64,000 bases of DNA. Origin: Prochlorococcus marinus XMU1402. GTDB taxonomy: Bacteria; Cyanobacteriota; Cyanobacteriia; PCC-6307; Cyanobiaceae. The stretch is from NCBI RefSeq assembly GCF_017696205.1, contig NZ_JAAORD010000001.1, forward strand, positions 496,001-560,000, read 5' to 3'. The translations under genes were made by a program, and so were the position numbers. Below are positions 30,794 to 41,078 of the stretch, piece by piece. Under the pieces are notes generated by a model that saw nothing but the letters and a program-made list of their open reading frames with translations, ran no database searches and was not told the DNA's origin. Position 1 is the first letter of the stretch; each line of letters begins with the position of its first letter.

Positions 30794-32017
30794 TTGAGAA
30801 GTTGGCAAATTTTTAAAATATGGGGAATTCCCTTTAAAGTTCATCCCTATTGGTTTGTTATTCTCTTTTTATTCTCATGGAGTATAAGTAATCAGGTCAA
30901 TTTATCTTCTAGCAATATTTATAATAATAAAGAAGCTTGGATTATAGGGTTTCTAACTTCTTTTTTCTTATTATCTTCAATTATTTTTCATGAGGTTTTT
31001 CATACTTTTGTTTCACTTAATCAGGGTGTAAAAATAAAAAACATTACTTTTTATTTTTTAGGAGCAATTTTACAAATAGATAAGTATTGTCAAACTGCTT
31101 TAGGTAATATAAAAATTGCAATTGTTAGACCTCTTTTATGTTTCGCTACAGCATCTATCCTCCTTTTAATTAGTAATAACAGTGCATCTCAAGAACAAAT
31201 AGCAGTTAATGTAATTTCAAGAGTAGGTATATTTAATTTATTCTTAGGCTTCTTAAATTTGATTCCAATTGGTTCTTTAGATGGGGGGAATTTATTAAAA
31301 AGTATTATTTGGCATTTCTCAGGGAGTAAAAATAAAGGAAGAAATTTCCTCAACAAAGTAAATTTATCATTATCTTTTTTTGTTTTATTTTTTGGAGTAA
31401 TTTGTTTATTTAGATTTAACTTTTACTTTGGTTTTATTCTTTCTTTTTTGGGCTTGTTTGGAGTTAATTCTTCAAAATCTGAAAGTCAATTTTTTAAAAT
31501 TGAAAACATACTAAAATTTAGTAAAGTTTCTGAAATTAAACTAAAGCCTTTGAGGAAAATTGAATACGATTCAAATTTCTCACAATTTAATAAATTAATA
31601 AAAAATAAGAAGGATGCATCGGATAAATATTTTTTTGTTACGAATAATGGTAGATGGACCGGTTTTGTTGATGAGAATATTTTAAAAACTGTTTCCTTAA
31701 AAAAATGGGAACGGAACTTTGTTGGAGATTTTATGAAACCAATCGATAGTTTGGAAAGTGTATCTTATAACAATAAATTATGGAGAACTATAGAAAGAAT
31801 TGAAGAAACAAATGAAGGTTTTTTATTGGTTCTCAATGCTGCAGATATCCCTTTGGGGATAATTGATAGGTCAAAAATTGGAAACTTTGTATTGAATAAA
31901 TTAGGTTTTAATTTGCCTTCAGATATTGTTAACAAATTAAACTTTAAAAATCATTATCCCTTAGGAATTGAATTGCCGAAAATAATTAATTCAATGAAGC
32001 AGAAAGGCGATCTTTAA
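30794..32017 (+). CDS. site-2-protease-type M50 metalloprotease with CBS domains
   Basis: Intramembrane zinc protease of 407 residues. Several membrane segments in the first 230 residues hold the HEVFH zinc motif (His66, Glu67, His70) and the distal SLDGGNLL motif near residue 157. The cytoplasmic C-terminal third contains two CBS-like repeats (around FFVTNNGRWTGFVDE and LLVLNAADIPLGIIDR). Such SpoIVFB-like enzymes release membrane-held regulators; the substrate here is unknown. TTG start at 30794. Divergent from trpF. Confidence 0.9.
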   Translation: MRSWQIFKIWGIPFKVHPYWFVILFLFSWSISNQVNLSSSNIYNNKEAWIIGFLTSFFLLSSIIFHEVFHTFVSLNQGVKIKNITFYFLGAILQIDKYCQTALGNIKIAIVRPLLCFATASILLLISNNSASQEQIAVNVISRVGIFNLFLGFLNLIPIGSLDGGNLLKSIIWHFSGSKNKGRNFLNKVNLSLSFFVLFFGVICLFRFNFYFGFILSFLGLFGVNSSKSESQFFKIENILKFSKVSEIKLKPLRKIEYDSNFSQFNKLIKNKKDASDKYFFVTNNGRWTGFVDENILKTVSLKKWERNFVGDFMKPIDSLESVSYNNKLWRTIERIEETNEGFLLVLNAADIPLGIIDRSKIGNFVLNKLGFNLPSDIVNKLNFKNHYPLGIELPKIINSMKQKGDL

Positions 32018-32039
32018 TAATTCTTGTCATTAAAATTTT

Positions 32040-32732
32040 CTATTTTTTATTATCTATGGCAATATTTTTGAAATTTATATTTGATTTATTTTTCACAAAT
32101 GAATTTCTCAAATGTTGAACTATTTCATCATTTGTTAGTTTTAAATTTACTTTTGGTGGAGCTTCTTCTTTGAATAATTTGAACCACAAATCTCTTGAAG
32201 GATTTGTTTGAATTTCTCCATGTTGAAGGAATGCGCCTTTTTTACGAAATTGAGCACTACCTATTCTCTTAAACCCATCCTGATCAACTAAATCCGAAAT
32301 TAATGAAGTCCCAAAACAATTTGTTTTAATGCTTGATTTTCGTAAATTACCATATTGTAAGTTTAGACCTAATTCTCTAAAACTTTTAATTAACCAATTA
32401 TTAACCATTTCATAACTTAAGAATTTATAGTAAGTTTTTTTAAATGTTAATGCATATGTTATGCCTCCCGAATGCAGAACAGCCCCCCCTCCTGAGGGAC
32501 GTCTAACAATATTAATTTCCCGATTTGATAATAAATTTTTCCAATGAAGAGGAATTTCCTTTTGGTGATAGCCAATTGAAAGCCAATCTCCAGTCCAATA
32601 GTAGAACCTCAATGTGAAAATTATTTCAGGATTGGAAATAGTCTGATCTAAAGAATTTAAATCTAAAGCCATTTGATCAAATCCAGGTAAATTATTTGTT
32701 GAAAAAATTAAAGCCTGATTTCTTATTCCCAA
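32040..32732 (-). CDS. lipoate-protein ligase A family protein
   Basis: Protein of 230 residues in the biotin/lipoate ligase superfamily. RRPSGGGAVLHSGG (about 75-88) is the nucleotide-binding loop. A Lys in FKRIGSAQFRKKGAFLQHG (about 153-171) matches the conserved ligase lysine. It attaches lipoate, or transfers octanoate, to carrier domains. The start is TTG at 32732. Convergent with the protease gene. Confidence 0.85.
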   Translation of the reverse strand: MGIRNQALIFSTNNLPGFDQMALDLNSLDQTISNPEIIFTLRFYYWTGDWLSIGYHQKEIPLHWKNLLSNREINIVRRPSGGGAVLHSGGITYALTFKKTYYKFLSYEMVNNWLIKSFRELGLNLQYGNLRKSSIKTNCFGTSLISDLVDQDGFKRIGSAQFRKKGAFLQHGEIQTNPSRDLWFKLFKEEAPPKVNLKLTNDEIVQHLRNSFVKNKSNINFKNIAIDNKK

Positions 32733-32868
32733 AATTAACTTTGTATGTTTATTTATAATAATTTTTAATAAATTTTTTCTTTCAATTTATTAATTACGTA
32801 ACAGCATTTTGTAATAGTGTGTCAAATTCCCTCTTTTGGTGGAGAATATAGGAAATAAATTTTTTACT

Positions 32869-32973
32869 ATGGAGCCAACTCAAACAATAAATTTAATTGC
32901 ACTAAGTCTAATAGTAGTTATGCATGCAGGAATTTTAGCTCTCAGGTTAGGAATTAGTTTAGGTAGAAACTAA
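32869..32973 (+). CDS. psaM: photosystem I reaction centre subunit XII
   Basis: Very short gene of 34 codons plus stop. The protein begins [17 protein letters not shown] and ends with [11 protein letters not shown], with one membrane helix (about 6-28); this is typical PsaM, a peripheral one-helix subunit that helps trimer stability. ATG at 32869. It stands alone between the lipoate ligase gene (divergent) and a small membrane gene. Confidence 0.93.
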   Translation: MEPTQTINLIALSLIVVMHAGILALRLGISLGRN

Positions 32974-33057
32974 AATTAATTAGAAAATTTATATTTTTAA
33001 GGTAATAATATAGTGAGGCTGGATTATCTAATCCAGTAAATATTCCAATAACTAAAT

Positions 33058-33405
33058 TTGGCAAAATCTTCATATAAAAATAGTAATTTTTATAGAAAAA
33101 ACCTTAGTTCTGCATTTAAACAAAAGCAAGAGAAGCAGGAAAATTCTGTATCTTTAGTTTTCTTGATTTTAAAAATTTGTTTTTCCTTTTTAGCACTAAT
33201 AAGTTTATTTAAACTTGGATATAGTTCCAAGCTCAGATTAACAAGACTAAAGGAAATTCAAGACTCATTTTCGTACGAAAAATATCGATACAATAATCTT
33301 TCGAGTAGGTTTGATGATTTATTTTCTGCTGAAGGTGAGCAAAGATTTATGAAGGATCAGGATCAAATAATTTCTAGGGACATTATCAGAGTAATATGGC
33401 GTTGA
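33058..33405 (+). CDS. conserved small membrane protein, function unknown
   Basis: Protein of 115 residues starting at TTG. A basic N-terminal 30 residues precede one membrane segment (about 31-53). A helical, heptad-like stretch rich in Arg, Leu and Glu (about 58-85) follows. No recognised domain. It lies between psaM and por on the same strand, 47 bases before por. A photosynthesis-related role is only suggested by neighbours. Confidence 0.6.
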   Translation: MAKSSYKNSNFYRKNLSSAFKQKQEKQENSVSLVFLILKICFSFLALISLFKLGYSSKLRLTRLKEIQDSFSYEKYRYNNLSSRFDDLFSAEGEQRFMKDQDQIISRDIIRVIWR

Positions 33406-33452
33406 TAAGAGTGATCTAGTATCATTCTATTTTTCATTTTTCTATTAACTTT

Positions 33453-34463
33453 TTGCTAGTGAGTAAGAACATTAAGGGTTTAGTCCTAATAACAGGAACA
33501 ACTTCAGGAGTTGGATTAAATACTCTAAAACCACTTTTAAGATTTGGATGGGAGGTTATAGCTGTTAATCGATCAAATAAAAGAGCTATAGAAATAGCTA
33601 AGGAATTCTTGACAGAAGAGGAAGTTAAAAATGTTCATTTTATCGAAATAGATCTTTCTAACTTGGATGATGTGAGAAATGGTTGCGATGAAATATTAGA
33701 AAGATTTAAACAACCAATAAATTCTCTTATTTGTAATGCAGCAGTTTATAAACCTAGACTAAAGAGACCTGAAAGGTCTTCTCAAGGCTTTGAAAACTCT
33801 ATGGCAGTGAATCATTTTGGCCATTTCCTTATGATAAACCTTCTTTTAGAAAATATTTTATCTTCAGAAAGAGAAATTGTTTTAAATGGAAAAGCTACTT
33901 TATTCAAGCCAAGAATTACAGTATTAGGGACTGTCACTGCTAATTATTCAGAACTAGGAGGAAGGATCCCCATCCCTGCACCAGCTGATTTGGGAGATTT
34001 ATCTGGATTCAAAAATGGTTTTTTGTCTCCAATAAGTATGGCGAATGGAAAGAAATTCAAACCTGGTAAGGCTTATAAGGATAGTAAACTTTGCAATATG
34101 GTGACCGTTCAGGAATTATCAAAAAGATATCCTGTAGCGGAAATAATTGTAAATTCTCTATATCCGGGATGTGTTGCTGATACAAAACTTTTTAGAGATA
34201 CACCTTGGTTATTTAGACTCCTTTTCCCGATATTTCAAAAATTCATAACAAAAGGATATGTGTCACAAAGATTGGCAGGAGAGAGGGTCGCTCAGGTGGC
34301 AACTTATAAAGAATTTGCTAAACCAGCAGTCCATTGGAGCTGGGGAAATCGTCAAAAAACTGGCAGAAAAGCTTTTTCTCAAAAGTTGTCAAAAAGAATA
34401 ATTGATACGAAGACCTCTCAAGAAACTTATGATCTAACAAGCCAATTGGTTGGATTAGATTAA
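33453..34463 (+). CDS. por: light-dependent protochlorophyllide oxidoreductase
   Basis: Reduces protochlorophyllide to chlorophyllide using NADPH and light. An SDR protein of 336 residues. TGTTSGVGLN (about 15-24) is the cofactor loop, CNAAVYKP (about 93-100) a family segment, and YKDSKLCN (about 208-215) holds the active Tyr and Lys. Start is TTG at 33453 or GTG at 33459; sequence alone does not decide. It is convergent with chlL, part of the light-independent enzyme for the same reaction, with 6 bases between stops. Confidence 0.97.
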   Translation: MLVSKNIKGLVLITGTTSGVGLNTLKPLLRFGWEVIAVNRSNKRAIEIAKEFLTEEEVKNVHFIEIDLSNLDDVRNGCDEILERFKQPINSLICNAAVYKPRLKRPERSSQGFENSMAVNHFGHFLMINLLLENILSSEREIVLNGKATLFKPRITVLGTVTANYSELGGRIPIPAPADLGDLSGFKNGFLSPISMANGKKFKPGKAYKDSKLCNMVTVQELSKRYPVAEIIVNSLYPGCVADTKLFRDTPWLFRLLFPIFQKFITKGYVSQRLAGERVAQVATYKEFAKPAVHWSWGNRQKTGRKAFSQKLSKRIIDTKTSQETYDLTSQLVGLD

Positions 34464-34469
34464 TTTAGA

Positions 34470-35357
<888 letters not shown>

Positions 35358-35402
35358 TTAAAGCTTAATAAACATTATTATTTATATTCTTGCAGTGTAA
35401 AT

Positions 35403-35520
35403 ACACATGAAATGTGTTTCTAAACAAATATGTATTTAATTGTATTAAAAGTGGAAAATATGTTCTTATAACTGAATTTTTTGGGATCAAATCTATTAGA
35501 TTATGAGTGAAAATACTCAT
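35403..35520. other. two stem-loops in the chlB-chlL spacer
   Basis: The 191-base spacer holds ACACAT/ATGTGT around GAA (35403-35417) and ATGAGT/ACTCAT around a six-base loop (35503-35520). AAATACA...TGTATTT flanks the first. Neither is followed by a T-run on the minus strand, so they are not standard terminators. They might be an mRNA processing or stability element between two genes needed in unequal amounts. Palindromes are common in AT-rich DNA, so confidence is low. Confidence 0.35.
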
Positions 35521-35548
35521 GACTTGATAATAGTTTATTAGTAAAAAA

Positions 35549-37120
35549 TTAACTGAAATATGCCTTGGCATCGTAAAGAGTTTCATCGCTTATCTCTGGA
35601 ATTCCTCTCAAGATTGCGTATTTTTCAGTATTTGTTTTGACTTTACCTCTTACAAAAAATGGAACTTTTGTTAATTCAGCTCTACCAGATTCAGTCCAGA
35701 TAATTCCTTCTTTACTATTTTTTTCTTTTTTTTCATCAGAATTTATAAAGTTTTTTGTTTGCGTAGCTGTATGTCCTAAATGGCTTTGATGACCATCAAC
35801 AAACTCAAAGTCATGTTTGAACATATCAATAAGATGTTCTTCTAAGCCCATCATTAAGGGATGCACCCAGTCATCAAAAATCACATTTGCTCCTTCCCAT
35901 CCCATTTGAGGGCTGTATCTTGCAGGAACATCTTGAACATGCATTGGAGTACTAATTACGGAGCATGGAATACCGAGCCTTTTTGCACTATGCCTTTCCA
36001 TTTGGGTCCCTAAAACTAGTTCAGGGGCGGCTTTCTTCATGGCATCTTCCACCTCTAGATAATTATTGGTTATCAGAGCTTCTACATTTAGATCTTTTGC
36101 AGTTGCTCTTACCTGTCTTGCCATTTCCCTACTGTATGTACCAAGACCAACTACTTCAAAACCCAATTCCTCTTTGGCAATTTTTGCAGCCGCGATTGCA
36201 TGTGTCCCATCACCAAAAATAAAAACCCTCTTGCCAGTTAAGTAATTAGAGTCAACTGATTTTGAGTACCAAGGAAGTTTTGACTTATGTTCTAATTCTT
36301 TTTTATTAGTCAAAGGGAGATCCAACTTGTTATGAATTTCATTGATAAATTCAATTGTATTTTTTATTCCAATTGGAATAGTATTTGTATATTCCATTCC
36401 AAAGTTCCGTCTAAGCCATTCACATGATGCTTCGGCAATTTCTTGATAAAGACAAACATTTACTTCAGCATCAATTAATCTTTCAATATCTTCTGGACTA
36501 GCGCCTAATGGAGCAACAACGTTTGTATCTATTCCTTGTTCTGAGAGTATACGTTGGATTTCAATTACATCATCCCTGCATCTAAATCCAAGTAATGAAG
36601 GACCCAGTATATTGACTTTTGGTCTGCGACCTAATTCCTTCCACCTTAGAGGACTTATTTTTTCTGAAGAACTTACTTTCTCTTTCAAAAGAGTTCTTGT
36701 TAATTGATAAAAAGTTTCTGAAGCCCCCCAATTTTCTTTCTTGCTATAAGCAGGTAATTCAAGATTAACAATTGGCATGTCAAACCCCATACCTTTTGCA
36801 AGAGCTCCAGGTTGGTCTTGGATAAGTTCTGCTGTACAACTTTCTCCCACTAAAAGAGTTTTGGGTTTAAATCGATCTACAGCTTCCTTAATATTTTTCT
36901 TAACTAATTCAGCTGTATCACCTCCGAGGTCTCTAGCCTGGAAAGTTGTATAAGTCACTGGAGGCCTTTGCCCTCTCCTCTCAATCATTGTGAAGAGAAG
37001 ATCTGCATATGTATCTCCTTGAGGTGCATGAAGTACATAATGTATATCTTTCATTGAAGAGGCAATTCTCATCGCACCAACATGTGGTGGTCCTTCATAT
37101 GTCCATAGAGTTAATTCCAT
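35549..37120 (-). CDS. chlB: light-independent protochlorophyllide reductase subunit B
   Basis: NifK-like catalytic subunit holding the substrate with ChlN. The protein is 523 residues. It begins [20 protein letters not shown], the canonical ChlB start. Other conserved points are [15 protein letters not shown] (about 91-105) with a conserved Cys and the [16 protein letters not shown] region (about 413-428). A C-terminal domain of about 70 residues follows. 6 bases downstream of chlN. Confidence 0.98.
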   Translation of the reverse strand: MELTLWTYEGPPHVGAMRIASSMKDIHYVLHAPQGDTYADLLFTMIERRGQRPPVTYTTFQARDLGGDTAELVKKNIKEAVDRFKPKTLLVGESCTAELIQDQPGALAKGMGFDMPIVNLELPAYSKKENWGASETFYQLTRTLLKEKVSSSEKISPLRWKELGRRPKVNILGPSLLGFRCRDDVIEIQRILSEQGIDTNVVAPLGASPEDIERLIDAEVNVCLYQEIAEASCEWLRRNFGMEYTNTIPIGIKNTIEFINEIHNKLDLPLTNKKELEHKSKLPWYSKSVDSNYLTGKRVFIFGDGTHAIAAAKIAKEELGFEVVGLGTYSREMARQVRATAKDLNVEALITNNYLEVEDAMKKAAPELVLGTQMERHSAKRLGIPCSVISTPMHVQDVPARYSPQMGWEGANVIFDDWVHPLMMGLEEHLIDMFKHDFEFVDGHQSHLGHTATQTKNFINSDEKKEKNSKEGIIWTESGRAELTKVPFFVRGKVKTNTEKYAILRGIPEISDETLYDAKAYFS

Positions 37121-37126
37121 ATTCTT

Positions 37127-38392
<1,266 letters not shown>

Positions 38393-38540
38393 TCAAGAGC
38401 TTATATTTCAAGCTTGCATAAACTTTTAAATTTAAGAAAGTAATTAATAAGTTCTCTTACAAAATCTACACATTTAAAAAACTTATATGAATGTTTAAAT
38501 ACTTAAATGAGAGTTATGAAATTTATTTTTAGAATATATT

Positions 38541-38909
38541 TTAATTTCTGTAGAAGGAATTTCCTTGACTTGTTTTTGAAATTTTCCATACATTTCTAGC
38601 TATTTTCGTTGCTAATAATCCTGCTCTTTCTAACTTAGATTTCCCGGGCTTTGCTCCAATTAAAGCTGTCACTTCTGAAGTAGTTAAAGGTGCTCCAGTA
38701 TTTATAGCTAATTGCGTTAACTCCAATCTATCTCTAAGGTTCTTAAGATTTACTTTCTCGATTTTATCTTCTTCTAACCAACTAAAAGATGGATCTTTCT
38801 GAGATAGTTTTTGCATCAAACTTAGACTGACTAATCCAAGAGTTTGATCAGGAGTTAATTCTTTTTCAGTGCCAGAAATATTTGGTTCTTTTTTTTGAGA
38901 AGTTCCCAT
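38541..38909 (-). CDS. conserved cyanobacterial hypothetical protein beside the carboxysome locus
   Basis: Protein of 122 residues, soluble, no signal peptide. The N-terminal 20 residues are polar. The rest reads as alpha-helical: LGLVSLSLMQKL, NLRDRLELTQLAINTGAPLT with a helix-turn spacing, and SKLERAGLLATKIARNVWKI. The middle part could be a small helix-turn-helix, but I do not recognise a family. It is divergent from csoS1D across 97 bases, so it may share regulation with the carboxysome genes. Confidence 0.65.
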   Translation of the reverse strand: MGTSQKKEPNISGTEKELTPDQTLGLVSLSLMQKLSQKDPSFSWLEEDKIEKVNLKNLRDRLELTQLAINTGAPLTTSEVTALIGAKPGKSKLERAGLLATKIARNVWKISKTSQGNSFYRN

Positions 38910-38993
38910 AAAAATGCATATCTTTTACTTGAAGTTATCGTTTTGTGAGAAGCATGCAAGTAAATTTAATAGAAAAAATGAACCATTATCCGT

Positions 38994-38999
38994 TATAGT
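38994..38999 (+). promoter_or_regulatory. candidate -10 box directly before csoS1D
   Basis: TATAGT at 38994-38999 ends 7 bases before the csoS1D ATG at 39007. A transcription start at the usual distance would fall on or next to the start codon, giving a leaderless mRNA. No -35 is evident. Confidence 0.3.
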
Positions 39000-39006
39000 C
39001 GCGTGA

Positions 39007-39777
39007 ATGGAACCAACTTCTAGTTTAAACAGAGGAGAACGAAAGAAAGGGAGTTCTCTTGTTACCGGATCTGAGGTGCAATCTCAGGCCAGTGGTGCAA
39101 GCTGTTTTATTACAACTGATTCAGAAAAGTCTTTGGTATCTAGACAAGCAAGTCAAGTAGAACAAATTGAGTTAAGAACATATGTTTTTTTAGATTCTCT
39201 TCAGCCTCAATTGGCTGCATATATGGGTACTGTTAGTAGAGGTTTTTTACCAATTCCTGGAGATTCATGTCTTTGGATGGAAGTCTCACCTGGGATGGCC
39301 GTTCATAGAGTCACTGATATTGCTTTAAAGGCTAGTAATGTAAGACTTGGACAGATGATCGTTGAAAGAGCATTTGGTTCTCTTGCTCTTTACCATAAAG
39401 ATCAAAGTACTGTTTTGCATTCTGGCGATGTCGTTCTAGATGCTATTGGTAGTGAAGTAAGAAAAAGAACCAAACCTTCAACAAGTTGGACAGAAGTTAT
39501 TCGAGCTATTACTCCAGATCATGCTGTTTTAATAAATAGACAAAACAGAAGTGGATCAATGATTCAATCTGGAATGAGCATGTTTATATTAGAAACTGAA
39601 CCGGCCGGGTATGTCTTAAAAGCAGCAAATGAAGCAGAAAAAGCATCAAATATAACTGTTGTTGATGTAAAGGCAGTTGGCGCTTTTGGTAGATTAACTC
39701 TTGCTGGGAAAGAAGGAGATGTAGAAGAAGCAGCAGCTGCTGCTATAAGAGCAATTGATGAAATTTCAAATTATTGA
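39007..39777 (+). CDS. csoS1D: carboxysome shell protein CsoS1D (tandem BMC domains)
   Basis: Shell protein of 256 residues with a variable leader of about 52 residues and then two fused bacterial-microcompartment domains (about 53-150 and 155-256). It forms pseudohexameric trimers that can stack and open or close a large central pore for metabolites. Family features include [19 protein letters not shown] and the C-terminal [22 protein letters not shown] region (each seen in parts). It lies 920 bases before csoS1 with rdgB between on the other strand. Confidence 0.95.
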   Translation: MEPTSSLNRGERKKGSSLVTGSEVQSQASGASCFITTDSEKSLVSRQASQVEQIELRTYVFLDSLQPQLAAYMGTVSRGFLPIPGDSCLWMEVSPGMAVHRVTDIALKASNVRLGQMIVERAFGSLALYHKDQSTVLHSGDVVLDAIGSEVRKRTKPSTSWTEVIRAITPDHAVLINRQNRSGSMIQSGMSMFILETEPAGYVLKAANEAEKASNITVVDVKAVGAFGRLTLAGKEGDVEEAAAAAIRAIDEISNY

Positions 39778-39785
39778 GAATTTTT

Positions 39786-40370
39786 TTAATTTAAACCTAT
39801 CTCTTTTTTTAAAAAAGGTGACATAATTTTTGCAGCTTTACCTCTACTACCTAATTTATTTAGTTGTGATTGTGAGAGCTCACCGTAAACACAATTAGCT
39901 TCTTTAACCCAAAAAATAGATTCGAACTCCCCATTAGGATATTTGGGGTTCTTAAGAATTTCTCCCCAACATATTCCTGTTGTATCTTTAACTAAGTTTC
40001 CTGAGGGATCGCACAAAACCATACAACTTATAAATCTTGCGCTCCTATAAGGACTATCAGAAAGTTCATTAATTAGTTTTTTAATTTTCTCATCATTATT
40101 TTTGGCATATCGAGCAGAATAAATTCCTGGTCGACCATCTAAAACATCTACTTCAAGACCCGAGTCATCAGCTAATGCCCAAGTTTTTGTCTCTAGAGAA
40201 GCTGCCTTGGCTTTAAGTAGTGCATTCTCAAAATATGTTTTCCCAGTTTCTTCGACATTTAAATATTCTGGTTGCTTCTCAACCTTTAAAGACAAAACAT
40301 CCAGCATCTCTGAGATTTCAGATACTTTTCTTTGATTGCCACTCGCAATAGTTAGAACTGGAAGGTTCAA
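39786..40370 (-). CDS. rdgB: non-canonical purine NTP pyrophosphatase (RdgB/HAM1)
   Basis: Hydrolyses dITP, XTP and ITP to keep them out of nucleic acids. The protein is 194 residues. IASGNQRKVSEI (about 8-19), ADDSGLEVDVLDGRPGIYSARYA (about 66-88, in parts) and the C-terminal SRGKAAK are diagnostic. It is inserted on the opposite strand between csoS1D and csoS1. No functional link to carboxysomes is known to me. Confidence 0.96.
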   Translation of the reverse strand: MNLPVLTIASGNQRKVSEISEMLDVLSLKVEKQPEYLNVEETGKTYFENALLKAKAASLETKTWALADDSGLEVDVLDGRPGIYSARYAKNNDEKIKKLINELSDSPYRSARFISCMVLCDPSGNLVKDTTGICWGEILKNPKYPNGEFESIFWVKEANCVYGELSQSQLNKLGSRGKAAKIMSPFLKKEIGLN

Positions 40371-40421
40371 AATAATATAAAAATTTATTGTGAATATTAT
40401 CTTACTTCAAAGCTTGATACG

Positions 40422-40471
40422 GAGACAGGAAAGGTTGAACATTCCACACCTGTGTAGACAGGGCCTGTCTC
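40422..40471. repeat. overlapping inverted repeats in the rdgB-csoS1 spacer
   Basis: AGACAGG-G-CCTGTCT is a perfect inverted repeat at 40456-40470. GAGACAGG at 40422-40429 is also complementary to CCTGTCTC at 40464-40471. The two pairings share the right arm, so they are mutually exclusive. This is GC-rich compared with its surroundings. It lies 52-101 bases upstream of rdgB and about 230-275 bases upstream of csoS1. Confidence 0.45.
40435..40448 (+). repeat. 14-bp direct repeat, copy 1 (TTGAACATTCCACA)
   Basis: Exact 14-base match to 40666-40679, spaced 231 bases, both within the spacer upstream of csoS1. Copy 1 is next to the overlapping inverted repeats. A related 13-mer also occurs inside an unrelated coding region near 62.8 kb, so chance is possible. 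Confidence 0.45.
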
Positions 40472-40540
40472 GTACGGAAATAACATAATGTAAATTTTTT
40501 CTTAACACAACAGTATGTTTTGATGCACTAACTAATTTGC

Positions 40541-40643
40541 ATAAGTATTGACATATCAATAGTACCAAGGGTGATAAGTTTAACTTATGAATGATAGAAA
40601 AAACATTAATGGAGATTTTGTCGAAAACGCTTGACTTATAAGT
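40541..40643 (+). promoter_or_regulatory. candidate promoter and operator region of the carboxysome operon
   Basis: The 326-base spacer 40371-40697 has no credible gene. TTGACA at 40548-40553 and TGATAA at 40572-40577 are 18 bases apart, a plausible promoter for csoS1. Overlapping the -10 is a perfect inverted repeat ATAAGTT-T-AACTTAT (40574-40588). A perfect palindrome ACTTATAAGT lies at 40634-40643, and another ATAAGT at 40541-40546. Five copies of the ATAAGT half-site on either strand in 103 bases suggest a repressor or activator site. The leader would be about 110 bases. Confidence 0.45.
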
Positions 40644-40665
40644 ACTTAATGAAGCATTCTTCGAA

Positions 40666-40679
40666 TTGAACATTCCACA
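40666..40679 (+). repeat. 14-bp direct repeat, copy 2 (TTGAACATTCCACA)
   Basis: Second exact copy of the 40435-40448 sequence. It ends 18 bases before the csoS1 ATG, so in the mRNA it would occupy the ribosome-binding region. No Shine-Dalgarno sequence is visible there. Confidence 0.45.
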
Positions 40680-40697
40680 TTTAGTATTTAGTAGACA

Positions 40698-41009
40698 ATG
40701 GCTACAGAAACAATGGGTATCGCTCTCGGCATGATCGAGACACGCGGACTTGTACCTGCAATCGAAGCAGCAGACGCAATGACAAAGGCAGCAGAAGTTC
40801 GCCTTATTGGTCGTGAATTCGTTGGTGGCGGTTATGTCACAGTATTAGTTAGAGGTGAAACAGGCGCAGTTAACGCAGCTGTAAGAGCTGGTGCTGATGC
40901 TTGTGAAAGAGTTGGTGACGGTTTAGTTGCAGCTCACATTATTGCTCGTCCTCATAGAGAAGTTGAACCTGCTCTAGGTAATGGTGAATTTCTTGGTCAA
41001 AAGGACTAA
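40698..41009 (+). CDS. csoS1: carboxysome hexameric shell protein CsoS1
   Basis: Main facet protein of the alpha-carboxysome. A single BMC domain of 103 residues: GIALGMIETRGLVPAIEAAD (about 7-26), then the GGGYVTVLVRGETGAVNAAV stretch (seen in parts), and ARPHREVE near the end. First gene of the cso operon. Its bases are somewhat more GC-rich and codon-optimised than neighbouring genes, as expected for high expression. ATG at 40698. Confidence 0.97.
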   Translation: MATETMGIALGMIETRGLVPAIEAADAMTKAAEVRLIGREFVGGGYVTVLVRGETGAVNAAVRAGADACERVGDGLVAAHIIARPHREVEPALGNGEFLGQKD

Positions 41010-41078
41010 TTAAATAAAGCAAGATTTATAAATTTTGCAAAATAATTATTTTCCCTACACAGACCTAAATTTATCCTT

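Noticed and set aside
35365..35586. A 73-codon minus-strand frame in the chlB-chlL spacer
   Set aside because: It overlaps the chlB 3' end in another frame and shows AT-rich random composition.
40407..40673. An 88-codon open frame on the minus strand in the csoS1 upstream spacer
   Set aside because: No family-like sequence, Cys/His-rich random composition, and it covers the promoter, repeats and hairpins; read as chance.
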